The notes under the pieces are model-generated. The model saw only the letters and a list, made by a program, of their open reading frames with translations, made no database searches and was not told where the DNA came from. This document shows positions 24,882 through 34,400 of a DNA stretch of 64,000 nucleotides, one piece after another. A program made the position numbers and the translations under genes. Every line of letters starts with the position of its first letter. Position 1 is the first letter of the stretch. This DNA comes from an uncultured Collinsella sp. (GTDB lineage: Bacteria > Actinomycetota > Coriobacteriia > Coriobacteriales > Coriobacteriaceae): NCBI GenBank assembly GCA_934621295.1, contig CAKTVB010000001.1, positions 124,001-188,000 on the forward strand. The letters are read 5' to 3'.

Positions 24882-25181
24882 CTAGAGGCCTCCGGACAGG
24901 TTGGTCGGAAAGCGTGTGTGCACCACGGGCAGTTCCCCGGAGGCGTCGATGACGATGTTGACGGCAGCTAGCTCGAGGTCGAGATTAATGGAAAAGAACA
25001 GCCCCTCTGCTGGGATGACGTCGTCCCCCTCCTTTGGGCCGCCTACGTTGACCCGCAGTATGTCTCCGCATGAGGCGCAAGTTTCCTCGTCGCGCTCGAT
25101 GCGCAGCTCGCGGCTTTCGGACCGCTCGGCCATGTGCTTGACAGCTCTGAGGCCGTCTTCGGTAAACCTGATCATAGCCAT
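24882..25181 (-). CDS. Small hypothetical protein with a CxxC motif
   Basis: I cannot assign a family with confidence. The 99-residue protein starts MAMIRFTEDGLRAVKHM after a strong AGGAGG. It has a helix, a strand with ETCASCG (a Cys-x-x-Cys pair near residues 36-39) and a strand-rich second half. The overall pattern of helix, strands and a GLFFSIN...VIDASGE stretch faintly recalls the HesB/IscA fold, but the usual C-terminal CGCG-type motif is missing. It lies 50 bp downstream of the MATE gene on the same strand and is probably co-transcribed with it. Confidence 0.6.
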   Translation of the reverse strand: MAMIRFTEDGLRAVKHMAERSESRELRIERDEETCASCGDILRVNVGGPKEGDDVIPAEGLFFSINLDLELAAVNIVIDASGELPVVHTRFPTNLSGGL

Positions 25182-25231
25182 GTTTCCTCCTAAGGACGTT
25201 TCGCGGGGGCGTTCTCGGACGTCGTTGTGCC

Positions 25232-26677
25232 TCAGGCCTCAGGCAAGGTGCTGTCTATGTCCGAGGTCGGAGCGTCTGGGCCTTGGTCTGATCCTTCCGT
25301 ACGGGCTTCGGAGGCGTCAAGATCGCGCATCGGTTTGACGAAGTTCATGTAGTACACGAAAAGGGCGATGAAGAACAGGATGAAGTCGCAGGTGGGCTGG
25401 CCGGCGGGGATGCCGTAAAGGCCGAAGGCCCGCTCGAGCGCAAAGGTTATGGGGATGTTGAAGACGAGCTGTCGGATAGCGAGCATGCCGAGCGACCAAG
25501 GCCATTTTCCGATGGCCTGGCACAGTGTGCTCGTGCCGAGGATTGTGCCCATGAACGGCGCACAGAGCATGTAGATGCGCATGATGGGGATGCCGGTCTG
25601 AATGGTCTTGGCGTCATGGATGAACAGCCAGATGATCTGCCCGGGGAAAAGCTCGGTCAAGACGGCGATTGCTAGGCAGATCGTCATGAGCACCCGGAAA
25701 GCGTAGAGCGTCACGTCCTGCACGCGCTTGGAATTGTGGGCACCGAAGTTGTATCCCACGAGGGGCAGGATTCCCTGGGCGATGGCGTGCGTCGAAGTCA
25801 CACCCACGAAGCTCATGCGGTTCACCACGCCCCAGGCTGCGACGGCCTCGTTGGAGTGAGCCGAGTACAGTGACGTTTGCACGATGCAGCCGATGGCTCC
25901 GAGTAGCGTGAGGCAGCAACTTGGCAGGCCCGAAAGTACGATTTCTTTGAGGCATGCCGGCTCAAAGGCATGGGCGAAGGGCCTAATCGTGAGATACGAC
26001 GTCTTCTTGACCTTGAAGTAGAAGCCCAGCAGGATAAGAAATCCGATGATGTTGCAGATGAGCGTCGCCGCGCCTGCGCCTGCCACACCAAGGCCTGCGC
26101 CAAAGATGAGAAGCGGATCGAAGACGAGGTTGAGGGCGCCTCCGATAGTGAGGCCCGTACTCGCTGCTTTGGCGTGGCCCTCGGCGCGCAGCAGGTTGGC
26201 CATCACGACCTGGAGAAGCGTGGGCAAGCTGCCGATAATGAAGACCCACATCATATAGCCGTGCGCATAAGCGATGGTCTGTGCGTTGGCGCCTGCTGCA
26301 TAGAGCAGTGGGTCGAGATTGAGATAGAAGATTGCGTCTATCACGACGATGAATACTACACCGCCCCAGAAGCCGTAGAGACTTGCACGTGAGACGCGGG
26401 CGGTGTCCCCACGTCCGAGTGCCACGGCCATTACCGCGTTGGCTCCCACTCCCCAGAGGCTGGAGAACGCCTGGAGGAACTGATAGTACGGAAAGGCTAC
26501 CGTGAGTCCCGCTACTTGCTGTGCGTCGCCCGCGAGACCCACGAAGAAGGTGTCGGCGATGCTGTAGATGATCGTGATGAGACAGGCAAGCAGAGATGGC
26601 ACGATGAAGCTTCGGACCGCTTTGGGAACAGGCATTCGCTCAAACAACTCTTTGTCGATGGTTTTCTCGGCAGCCAT
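25232..26677 (-). CDS. MATE family efflux transporter
   Basis: A 481-residue multidrug/toxic compound extrusion protein with about twelve membrane helices in two six-helix halves. Typical stretches are SLLACLITIIYSIADTFFVG near the N-terminus and NRMSFVGVTSTHAIAQG...VGYNFGA in the second half. ATG 26677 (MAAEKTID) has GGGGAG upstream; the longer frame is not needed. MATE pumps use Na+ or H+ gradients. It is divergent from the winged-helix gene at 26737, which could be its regulator, and precedes a small CxxC protein. Confidence 0.92.
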   Translation of the reverse strand: MAAEKTIDKELFERMPVPKAVRSFIVPSLLACLITIIYSIADTFFVGLAGDAQQVAGLTVAFPYYQFLQAFSSLWGVGANAVMAVALGRGDTARVSRASLYGFWGGVVFIVVIDAIFYLNLDPLLYAAGANAQTIAYAHGYMMWVFIIGSLPTLLQVVMANLLRAEGHAKAASTGLTIGGALNLVFDPLLIFGAGLGVAGAGAATLICNIIGFLILLGFYFKVKKTSYLTIRPFAHAFEPACLKEIVLSGLPSCCLTLLGAIGCIVQTSLYSAHSNEAVAAWGVVNRMSFVGVTSTHAIAQGILPLVGYNFGAHNSKRVQDVTLYAFRVLMTICLAIAVLTELFPGQIIWLFIHDAKTIQTGIPIMRIYMLCAPFMGTILGTSTLCQAIGKWPWSLGMLAIRQLVFNIPITFALERAFGLYGIPAGQPTCDFILFFIALFVYYMNFVKPMRDLDASEARTEGSDQGPDAPTSDIDSTLPEA

Positions 26678-26736
26678 GATGTCTCCCCTCGGGTGCGTGC
26701 TGGGTAAGGACCCCTGGAGCTTCATTTTTTATATTT

Positions 26737-27525
26737 ATGAAGAAGAGTATCCTACGTTTTGAAAGGCCAACAGTAGCCTTAAGTACACCTATGATACGAC
26801 GAAGCATTTCACCGCCTGTCGCTCACCGAATGGCACAGAGGTTGCCCCGTGGCTTCTGTGAGACAATTGCACAGAGCTATCCGAGGGAGGCACGCTTGGC
26901 TATTGATAAGGTTGAGTCTTTGCTCGCCTCAAAGGAGTTTGTCAGCATTTGGCGTCTTCTTAACGAGCGCTTTGTGCGTTGGGAGGAGTTCCGCCAGATG
27001 CCCATGCTCAACGCTTGCGTCGAGCTGGTGTTGCGCAATATCTATTACCGCAATTGCGGATTGCCGGTGGCGGGCATAATACCCACCTCATGCATCGAAG
27101 ATCGACGCAGCGGTCGGAATCTGGGCATTGTGGTGGACCCGAAGAGCGGCCAGCTTCAAGATGAGTATCGCATCGGCGGCTTTGATAGCACGAACTATCA
27201 TGAGACCACGATCATGGCCTATTTGGACGAGACGAAGTGCCTCTCCGAGCGCGTTAACTTGTTCCTGAGGCGTCGGCAGGTGCAGATCGCAAACGTGGAG
27301 GCGCTTGACAACGTCAACGCCAGACAGAAGGACATTCTGCTGAGCTTTCTCGCCCGTCCCGACCATAAAGTCACTATCAAGGAGCATTACAGAAACACGG
27401 GCGTCTCGTATCCCTCGGCACGGTCGGACCTGCAGGAGCTCGAGGAACTGGGCTACCTCAGGCACAAGATGGACTCGCGCGCTTTTCTCTATGAGGCCGG
27501 GCCCCGGCTCCGGGAGTTGACCTAG
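26737..27525 (+). CDS. Protein with C-terminal winged-helix domain (Fic-associated type), function unknown
   Basis: The last ~70 residues (from NARQKDILLSFL through SYPSARSDLQELEELGYLRH) form a winged helix of the sort found at the C-terminus of Fic proteins. The first two thirds do not show the Fic HPFxxGNGR motif and I do not recognise them. The start is uncertain: ATG 26737 lacks a good ribosome site, and ATG 26791 and ATG 26830 are alternatives. It may be a DNA-binding regulator of the divergent MATE gene, or a Fic-like protein that lost its catalytic core. Length from the first ATG is 262 residues. Confidence 0.6.
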   Translation: MKKSILRFERPTVALSTPMIRRSISPPVAHRMAQRLPRGFCETIAQSYPREARLAIDKVESLLASKEFVSIWRLLNERFVRWEEFRQMPMLNACVELVLRNIYYRNCGLPVAGIIPTSCIEDRRSGRNLGIVVDPKSGQLQDEYRIGGFDSTNYHETTIMAYLDETKCLSERVNLFLRRRQVQIANVEALDNVNARQKDILLSFLARPDHKVTIKEHYRNTGVSYPSARSDLQELEELGYLRHKMDSRAFLYEAGPRLRELT

Positions 27526-27681
27526 CGCTCGCTGCCCATTTGGGCAAGGCTTCCTTCAGACATGGGCCAAAGGTGGAAGATGCGACGCCACTTTGGCTCG
27601 CCTTACGTCTTGCAGTGCTTTTTTGTCGTACGGTGTGGGTATCCGACGGCTGGGCGACTAAGACGAAAGAGGTGTTGCGAC

Positions 27682-28038
27682 ATGTCCGCGATGTACGTAA
27701 TCGACAGGGCTGGCGAAGGGCTCAGACAGGAATATGTGGTAAGGCTGCTTGGCGAGGAGGGCGAGCTCCTGCTAGCTACAAGGGCGTTGCCTCTCAAGAC
27801 CAATTGTTACGATGCGATCCGTTGCGTGCGCAGTCTTGGCGTGACTGCCGAAAACTACTTGCTGGAGCAGCGAGACGGGCAGTTCTGCTTCTCGCTGCGC
27901 GATGCGAGCGCTAGCGGGGAGCCCCTGGCCATAAGCAAACTCTACCCTACGGCCGCCATGCGCGACGCCGCCTTCGATGAGACGCTCAGGGTGGCGGGCG
28001 GTGCCGATCAGATGGATCCGTCCTGCTGTACGTTCTAG
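27682..28038 (+). CDS. DUF1508 (YegP-like) domain protein
   Basis: A 118-residue protein made of two copies of the short YegP fold. The first runs EYVVRLLGEEGELLLAT...CYDAIRCVRSLG, the second NYLLEQRDGQFCFSLRDASGEP...AMRDAAFDETLR. The family is widespread and of unknown function. ATG 27682 (MSAMYVID) has AAAGAGGTG upstream; the longer frame from 27562 is probably not translated. It ends in a clear terminator. A pair of terminal cysteines (SCCTF) is odd. Confidence 0.72.
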   Translation: MSAMYVIDRAGEGLRQEYVVRLLGEEGELLLATRALPLKTNCYDAIRCVRSLGVTAENYLLEQRDGQFCFSLRDASASGEPLAISKLYPTAAMRDAAFDETLRVAGGADQMDPSCCTF

Positions 28039-28063
28039 TGCAAAACAAGCCTTGGCACCGAGA

Positions 28064-28101
28064 GGCGCCGGCGACCGCATCTTGGTCGCCGGCGCCTTTT
28101 T
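28064..28101 (+). terminator. Terminator after the DUF1508 gene
   Basis: A perfect 13-bp stem (GGCGCCGGCGACC with GGTCGCCGGCGCC) and a 7-nt loop are followed by TTTTT. It is a strong intrinsic terminator. Confidence 0.93.
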
Positions 28102-28148
28102 GCTCATGGACTTTAGTCCGTGCCGCGCGGCACGCGCGGCATAGAAAA

Positions 28149-28851
28149 CCACCCGCTCAGCGGGTGGAGGTCAATTTCCGCTACGCGACAAAAAACCTTC
28201 CCCCTAGCATGGGGATTGTTCAGGTCATCATGCCCCTAGAGGGAAGGTGATTGCTGTGGCCCAGAAAGCCAACAGCCTCGCGCACACGAAATGGCTGTGC
28301 AAGTACCACATCGTGTTCACGCCAAAGTATAGAAGGAAGGCGATCTACAACCAATACCGCAAGGACCTGGGGGAGATCCTCAGGCGGCTGTGCATGCGGA
28401 AGGGGGGCGGGGATCATCGAGGGACACCTCATGCCGGACCATGTCCACATGCCGGTCGGCATCCCGCCGAAGCTCAGCGTCTCGAGCTTCATGGGCTACC
28501 TGAAGGGCAAGAGCTCCCTGCTCATGTTCGATCGGCACGCGAACCTCAGGTACAAGTTCGGGAACAGGAAGTTCTGGGCAGAGGGCTACTACGTGTCGAC
28601 CGTCGGCCTCAACGAGTCGACGATCAGGAAGTACATACGCGAGCAGGAGAGTGCCGACATCGCGCTCGACCGGCTGAGCGTCAAGGAGTACGAGGACCCG
28701 TTCGCCGGGAGGTGACGTGCCCGCCCGTTTGACGGGCCGCCACGCGTCAAGGGGCTATCGGGCCTGGACGAAGTTCAGGCCAGGGGCTTGAGCCCCTGGC
28801 CTGGGACCATAGGGTTATACCCTAAGAGCAAACCACCCGCTATGCGGGTGG
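28149..28851 (+). mobile_element. IS200/IS605-family insertion sequence (single tnpA, decayed)
   Basis: Bounded by two subterminal hairpins: CCACCCGCT-c-AGCGGGTGG at 28149-28167 and CCACCCGC-tat-GCGGGTGG at 28833-28851. The second shares the same arm sequence, as expected for IS200-type ends. A TnpA frame lies between them, and the right end carries additional hairpins (around 28757-28800). There are no terminal inverted repeats and no tnpB. The exact cleavage ends cannot be fixed by eye, but the hairpins mark them within a few bases. Confidence 0.85.
28256..28715 (+). pseudogene. tnpA: IS200-type transposase TnpA, frameshifted
   Basis: The Y1 HUH transposase is split over two frames. Frame one starts at GTG 28256 (AQKANSLAHTKWLCKYH) and reads to about 28400. 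Frame two then continues GIIEGHLMPDHVHM through KFGNRKFWAEGYYVSTV to the stop at 28715. The switch falls in a G-rich run (around 28400-28410), consistent with one extra base. The HUH metal motif is intact (HVH), and the catalytic Tyr region GYYVS is present. The element may still be moved in trans, but TnpA would need a frameshift or correction. Confidence 0.85.
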
Positions 28852-28933
28852 TCATGATTGCCGATTGACCGGATCTTTTTCATCTCCGCTCGCGGCACAG
28901 CGGCCACGAGGAGCTGAGACTACCAGCTTTGCG

Positions 28934-28974
28934 CTATTCCTCAAAACTGAATAATTTTCGTTTTTGAGGAATAG
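28934..28974. repeat. ATPase-associated inverted repeat, copy R1
   Basis: Arms CTATTCCTCAAAA (28934-28946) and TTTTGAGGAATAG (28962-28974) enclose a 15-nt centre that begins CTGA. It is the first of three copies around the DUF4143 ATPase gene and lies outside R2. Confidence 0.93.
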
Positions 28975-29017
28975 GTTTGAGACGAAACACCTCTCAGCAG
29001 GGTATATTTGCAGCGTG

Positions 29018-29060
29018 GCTATTCCTCAAAACTGAAAAAATTTTAATTTTGAGGAATAGC
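29018..29060. repeat. ATPase-associated inverted repeat, copy R2
   Basis: Arms GCTATTCCTCAAAA (29018-29031) and its exact complement (29047-29060) enclose a 15-nt centre starting CTGA. It ends 25 bp before the chosen ATPase start and so sits in the 5' leader or promoter. Confidence 0.95.
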
Positions 29061-29085
29061 GGTAGTTGCCCAAAGGAGGATGCCG

Positions 29086-30282
29086 ATGAAACTCATCAAT
29101 AGAGCATCGTATATGGATACGTTGACGAGCCTTATCGGCGTGCCGGATATCAAGGTCATCACAGGCATTCGCCGTAGTGGAAAATCGAAACTGCTCGAGT
29201 CTCTTCGCGATTTCATAGAGGCGACTCTGCCTGACTCGAACGTGATTCAGATCAACTACAACCTCGATGAGTTCGAGGGACTGCTTGAGTATCATGAGCT
29301 GCTCGCTTATGTAAAAGAACACCGGAGGGAAGGCGCCCAGAACTTCTTACTTATCGATGAGGTTCAGATGTGCGCGGGTTTCGAACGAGCAATCAATAGT
29401 CTCCACGCATCTGAGCAGTATGACATATTCATTACCGGGTCGAACGCCTTCTTGCTGTCGAGTGACCTGTCGACGCTCTTCACGGGGCGCACGTTCGAAA
29501 TCGAGGTCTTTCCGTTCTCGTATGAGGAATATTGCCTTTATAACGATGGTGGCGAGGCCGACCGTGACTTTGACGAGTACGTCCATATTGGAGGTATGTC
29601 CGGTTCCTATCCCTATCGCACGCAGGAACAGCGCTACCAGTATCTCTCCAACGTTTTTAAGACGCTAATCGTGCGAGATATTGTGCAGCGCCACAGCGTG
29701 AGAAACGAATCGGCGTTGCTGCGTATTGCCGATTACATGATGGACAATATCTCCAACATCGCGTCAGCCCGCAACATTACGGATACTTTGAATGCGGACG
29801 GGCTAAAGATCACAAATAAGACGGTCGGCACGTACATGGAGTATCTGTGCGACGCGTTCGCCTTCTATAAGGTGCGCCGGTGCGACATTCGTGGCAAAAA
29901 ATATCTCAAGAGCGGTGAGAAGTATTATCTGGCAGACCATGCGTTTAAGTATGCGCTGCTCGGCACGCGCGATATGGATTGGGGACGCGTGTACGAGAAC
30001 ATGGTAGCTATCGAGCTGTTTCGCCGTGGATACGAGGTATACGTGGGTGTGCTCTATAAAAAGGAAATTGATTTTGTAGCTATTAAACGCAGCGAGAAGC
30101 TTTATATCCAAGTTAGTGACGATATCAGCTCGGAAAAGACGTTTGAGAGGGAGATTTCACTACTTCTTAAGATAGGGGACGCGTATCCCAAGATTATTCT
30201 CGCTCGTACGCATCACGAGACAACGGATCGCGATGGAGTGCAGGTTGTGGACCTGGCGAGATGGCTGGCCGGCGAGGCATAG
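29086..30282 (+). CDS. AAA ATPase with DUF4143 (PD-(D/E)XK-like) C-terminus, flanked by inverted repeats
   Basis: A 398-residue protein. The N-terminal AAA_14 domain has Walker A TGIRRSGKSKLL (about residues 25-36), Walker B NFLLIDEVQM and sensor-type ITGSNAFLLS. The C-terminal DUF4143 region contains YENMVAIELFRRGYEV, KEIDFVAIK and LYIQVSDD, the layout of a PD-(D/E)XK nuclease fold with Gln where the catalytic Lys-bearing strand usually has E/QxK. I prefer ATG 29086, because AGGAGG abuts ATG 29080. Copies R2 and R3 of one palindrome lie 25 bp upstream and 9 bp downstream. The family's cellular role is not settled. Confidence 0.9.
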   Translation: MKLINRASYMDTLTSLIGVPDIKVITGIRRSGKSKLLESLRDFIEATLPDSNVIQINYNLDEFEGLLEYHELLAYVKEHRREGAQNFLLIDEVQMCAGFERAINSLHASEQYDIFITGSNAFLLSSDLSTLFTGRTFEIEVFPFSYEEYCLYNDGGEADRDFDEYVHIGGMSGSYPYRTQEQRYQYLSNVFKTLIVRDIVQRHSVRNESALLRIADYMMDNISNIASARNITDTLNADGLKITNKTVGTYMEYLCDAFAFYKVRRCDIRGKKYLKSGEKYYLADHAFKYALLGTRDMDWGRVYENMVAIELFRRGYEVYVGVLYKKEIDFVAIKRSEKLYIQVSDDISSEKTFEREISLLLKIGDAYPKIILARTHHETTDRDGVQVVDLARWLAGEA

Positions 30283-30291
30283 TGGGTGACA

Positions 30292-30333
30292 GCTATTCCT
30301 CAAAACTGATTTTTTTCAATTTTGAGGAATAGC
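30292..30333. repeat. ATPase-associated inverted repeat, copy R3
   Basis: Arms GCTATTCCTCAAAA (30292-30305) and TTTTGAGGAATAGC (30320-30333) enclose a 14-nt centre starting CTGA. It starts 10 bp after the ATPase stop. Its arms are identical to R2 although the centres differ. Confidence 0.95.
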
Positions 30334-30349
30334 GGCAGATTCGCGTTCG

Positions 30350-30721
30350 CTAGCTAGATACATCCAGAACATCGAGAAAGACCCGGTCATAGGCGTCCCA
30401 GCCCGGATTGTTGAAGGATGGGACGTTGGGGATCGACGCTGCAACCTCCTGATACGTCTGTTCGATCCACACATCGAGTTCCGCGACGCGGGGCATAAGA
30501 TCGCTCTCGGAGATGTTAACCTTCCGTTGGATGAGCTCATTAAAAAGAGGCTTCATAGCGGGTTCGAGTTGAGCGTCGACGAGCTTCGCAAACGGCACGG
30601 GAGGTGCCGTTTGCAGCTCGGCTACCCATCGTGCTGCCAAGAGGGAGCGCATGACGTAGAAATACTTCTTTAGACGAACATTCTCTGCCGAGAGGTGCTT
30701 CGCTCGATTCTTGCTGGCCAT
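30350..30721 (-). pseudogene. Remnant of a YcgL-type nucleotidyltransferase (C-terminal part)
   Basis: A 123-codon frame beginning MASKNRAKHLSAENVRLKKYFYVMRSLLAARW, which matches the C-terminal helical region of predicted DNA polymerase beta-superfamily nucleotidyltransferases (YcgL, COG3541). The N-terminal catalytic part with the GS and DxD motifs is missing. No further coding sequence of that family is seen upstream, where a hairpin plus T-run occurs instead. I read it as a truncated gene; a short stand-alone protein is possible. The flanking R3 repeat lies 17 bp from its stop. Confidence 0.65.
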
Positions 30722-30730
30722 GTTGATTTG

Positions 30731-30760
30731 GGGGCCACCGGAAACGGTGGCTCTTTTTTA
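30731..30760 (+). terminator. Plus-strand hairpin with T-run
   Basis: GGCCACCG-gaaa-CGGTGGC followed shortly by TTTTTT. No intact plus-strand gene ends here, so it is probably a leftover of a deleted neighbour. Confidence 0.65.
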
Positions 30761-30799
30761 TAGCGAGCATTCAAGGTCGCTGCTTGGCTTTCTGGGATG

Positions 30800-31322
30800 C
30801 CACTTGGAAAAGGCATGTCCACACGGCGCGCGAGAATGAAACCGCTTTAATAGCTTCCCGTCGAAAGGAGCGCCGAGACGCCATTTGCAGACATTCTGGT
30901 CGAGTATTTGTTTATCTATGTTGGGCTCACGATCGGCAATTCGATTTGGTATCTCGGCAGCCGGCTGTACCGGAAAAAGAGGTTCGCCCATATGGAGCTT
31001 GAGCCTCTGCGATCTGTCATCTTCCGGGTGCTGCCGACCTCCGCGCTTGCGCTGGTAATTGGCAGGATCATCGTGTTTTGTGGCCCTAAACAGCACGATT
31101 TTCTATGGCATCTCGTCATTCGGCTAATTGCACCATTTGTTGTCCCTTTGCAATTTTCGGCTCAAGAAGGCTTATGACAAGCGAGTGATAGAGAGCATGA
31201 CGCGGCATATTCAGGGTCATTTCAGGCTGGAGGCATCTTCTAAAGCCCGCAGCGGTTGGGATAACACTGATGAGTCAAAGAGCGAAATCGAACAGTGGGT
31301 GACTCTGCTGAGCGAAGACTGA
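30800..31322 (+). pseudogene. Degraded membrane protein gene with frameshifts
   Basis: Reading across frames gives a continuous-looking protein. A basic segment (ASRRKERRDAI) is followed in another frame by EYLFIYVGLTIGNSIWYLG, VLPTSALALVIGRIIV and LIAPFVVPLQF. After a one-base shift in a TTTT run near 31153 it continues RLKKAYDKRVIESMTRHIQGHF and ends EQWVTLLSED at 31322. Two hydrophobic segments and a soluble tail would result. I do not recognise the family. Frame breaks suggest decay, which fits the neighbouring fragments. Confidence 0.4.
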
Positions 31323-31363
31323 TCCCTCTGCCGATAAATGCATCTCGCATCAACGGGGGGAGC

Positions 31364-31400
31364 AATAAAAAGAGGAGTTGAGCTTGTGGCTCAACCCCTC
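31364..31400 (-). terminator. Terminator of the surface adhesin gene (minus strand)
   Basis: On the minus strand GAGGGGTTGAGC pairs with the GCTCAACTCCTC arm around CACAA, followed by TTTTTATT. It is a strong intrinsic terminator 28 bp past the stop. Confidence 0.92.
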
Positions 31401-31427
31401 GGGACGTTTGTTATGTCGGTCTTGTCT

Positions 31428-34400
31428 TTACTTTTCCATGGAGGATGCCTTGCGATGTGCGATGAACGCTCCGGCAAAGGCAACGCAGGCTGCGGCGAAC
31501 AGCACGATGACGAGCATTGCGTTTTGATCGCCGGTCTTTGCGAGCTTATCGCCTGAGCCAGGCTTGCTCGGCTTGACGGGCTTTTCCGGAGTGGGATTGT
31601 CGGGCGCGGGGGCATCTGGATCCGTGGCTTTGGTGTTGGTCACCGTAAAGCCGCCGGCAATGCTTCCCGTCACCTCGGACTGGAAGCCATCGATGGGCTC
31701 CTCCTCAACGGTGTATGCGATTTCGGATCCATCTAGGTCGCACTTGGGCAGGTCGTAAAACGAAGAAGACCAGTTGTTTTCGGCACTTAAGACCAAAGAG
31801 TCGATTACCGTGTCGCCATTTTTGAGGTTGATTGTAACCTTATTGGGGTGAGTGGTACCCGCATCGGTCCACACCTTCTTGACCGGAATGCTCAGGCGTT
31901 CGTCTTTGCCAATCGCCACGCCGCCGTTGGCGCCAATGCCGCCTCCGCGAGCAGCGTGATTTCCGGTGATGAGCAGCGTAGTTTGAGCGGTGCCGACTTC
32001 AAAAGCCCCATCGGTCATCACGGATTTGAGTGCCACGTTTGGCGTAGCATCGGTAAAGGAGAGCGGGTCGCCGTTGTCGCCGTCCTCGACAAAGCGAGGA
32101 ACATCTGGGTTGACGGAGGCAAACATCCCGATGGGAGCAAAGAGCTCGCCGTCTTTATACCAAAGCACCTTGCCGCCGCCCGGGGCACGGTTGGCAAGGG
32201 TGAGGGTGTGGGCGTCGCCCTCGAAGCCGGTGAAGACAACGTCGTCTCCGGCTTTGTCTGCCGTGTTGCGGGCAATCAGGCCGCCGTCTTGGACATAGAT
32301 CTTGGCGTCGCCGGTGGGACAGAACCACAGGCCACCACCCTGCTCGTTGGCGCTGTTCTCTGTGATGCGCGCGTTTTCAACATGGAGGGTGCTGTAGTGG
32401 TCATCGTTGCCCTCGCTGTACACACCGCCGCCCATGCTCGTAGCAGTGTTGTCTTTGATGGCGCCTGCGCCGAGCTTCACGTTGTTCGAGTACGAATACA
32501 CGCCGCCACCGGCATAAGCCTTGTTGCCGCGAATCACGCCACCCGCCTGAGCAGTCTTAGGCGTGGAATCATCCGCTGCTTTCATGGTGAACGCGGTGGC
32601 CATCTCGGCGCCGTTGCCCTGGACGCCGGGATCGACAACGCAAACGCCGCCGCCTTTGCCGTCGGACGCGACGCTGTTATTGCAAATTTCACCGCCGGTC
32701 ATGGTGAGCTCGGCATTACCCTCAACGTGGACCGCGCCGGAAGGGGTGCGACTGCCGAGTTTGCTGCTCTTGTTGTCTTGAATGGTGCCGCCAGTCAAGA
32801 AGAAGCTCACCCTTTTGCCTTCGCCTTGGTCGGGCTCGTATAGCATGACGGCGGTGCCCTGGTAGCCGTTATTGTTGGCAATCTCGCCACCGGACATTTT
32901 CATGCTTGCGCCATTGGTCAGCATGATGCCAGCAGAGGAGTTATGGTTGCCATTTCCACCTGTGACGGACAGCGCAACGCGATTGTTGCGAATAGAGCCC
33001 GAGCGGATGGTGACCTTGGCGCCGTTGGCAGCGCGGACGGTTCCGCAGTAGACATCATCGACTTCGCAGTTCTCGATGGTGCCGCCGCTGAGGGTGAAGG
33101 ATGCGTTGGCGCCCGTCACGTTCACGACGCCGGAGCTTGCGGTGCGGGCTTTTCCGTCGAGGATGGTTGCGCCTTTGGAAAGAACGACCTTGCCCTTAGC
33201 GTCGATAATGGGCCCGGCGTTATAGCGGCCGCGCAGCGCGACGTTGCCCGCGACCTCAAGGGACGCTCCATCGGCAACGTTGACAAGGGAGCCTGTGGCG
33301 CCGGTTTTGGCCAAGATAGTATACGGATCGCTGCTAACAATCTTGATTTTCTTCCCGGTGGGAATGTTCAGCGTGCTGCTGAGCTTTACATGCTTTTCGA
33401 TGGTGATAGAGGTCTCCACTTCGTTGGGGGCCTCGTTGACCGCCTCCTGAAGCGTCTTGGCGCCCACCTTGTTGGAGATGGTCTCTCCCGCGGCATCGTC
33501 GATGGATTCGCGCAGGTAGACGATCTCGACACCTTCACTTGGGAGATTCTCGGTGCCGGAGACGTCGTCTTTGCTGTTGTCGATGGTGATCTTCTTGATG
33601 GAGCACTTGTCAAACAAACCGGCTTTGATCGAGGTGAGGCCGTTACCGATAGTCACCTCTTCCGTGCCTTTGGTGTAGGCGAAGGCGGACGCCCCAACAG
33701 AAGTCACCGAGTTGGGAATCACAAGGGTTTTAGGAAGGCTGCCGCCATAGAACGCATACGAACCAATCGTCGTGAGTGTGTCGGGCAAATCGGTTTTAAG
33801 GTTGCTCCACACAAAGGCCTGGTTGCCGATGCTCGTGAGCGTATCGGAGAGCTTTGTCACGCTGACCTGCGAGTAGCGGAATGCATAATCGGGAATCTTA
33901 TCCAGCGAAGAGAGATCGACATCGGCAAACAGATACTTGCAACCCTCAAATGCGCTCGTTCCCATCTTGGTCACATGACTCAAATCGGGAGCGCTCGTGA
34001 GGCCTTCGCAACCTTTAAACGCGGAGTTGCCAACGGACGCGAGCGTGCCGCTAAACGAAACGCCCGGAAGCGACGTGCAACCCGTGAAAGCGCTATCTTC
34101 AATGGACGTGATTTCGCCCTTTGCCGTCACGGACAAAAGAGAGGAGCAGTCTCTAAAGTAGCCGTTTGGGATGCTGGTGAGAGACTTGGGCAGCGTGATG
34201 CTGGTCAACGAAGAGCATCCGTCGAACATGCCAACGGCCAGCTTGCCAAATTCGACATCTTCGGGCAGATTGATGCTTTGGAGAGCGGACGCTCCGGAGA
34301 ATGTGCCCGATTGGGAGATGAGTTTGAGGCTGGAGGGAAGGCTGATCTCTTTGAGATTGTTGCAGCCGAAGACCATCGAGTTCGAGGCGATCTCTTCGAC

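Noticed and set aside
27540..27914. 124-codon frame overlapping the DUF1508 gene
   Set aside because: It is in a different frame from the DUF1508-like protein and its translation shows no family features.
28934..29060. CRISPR-like array (R1 and R2 as repeats)
   Set aside because: The units are palindromes with no regular spacers, only two adjacent copies exist, and no cas gene is present.
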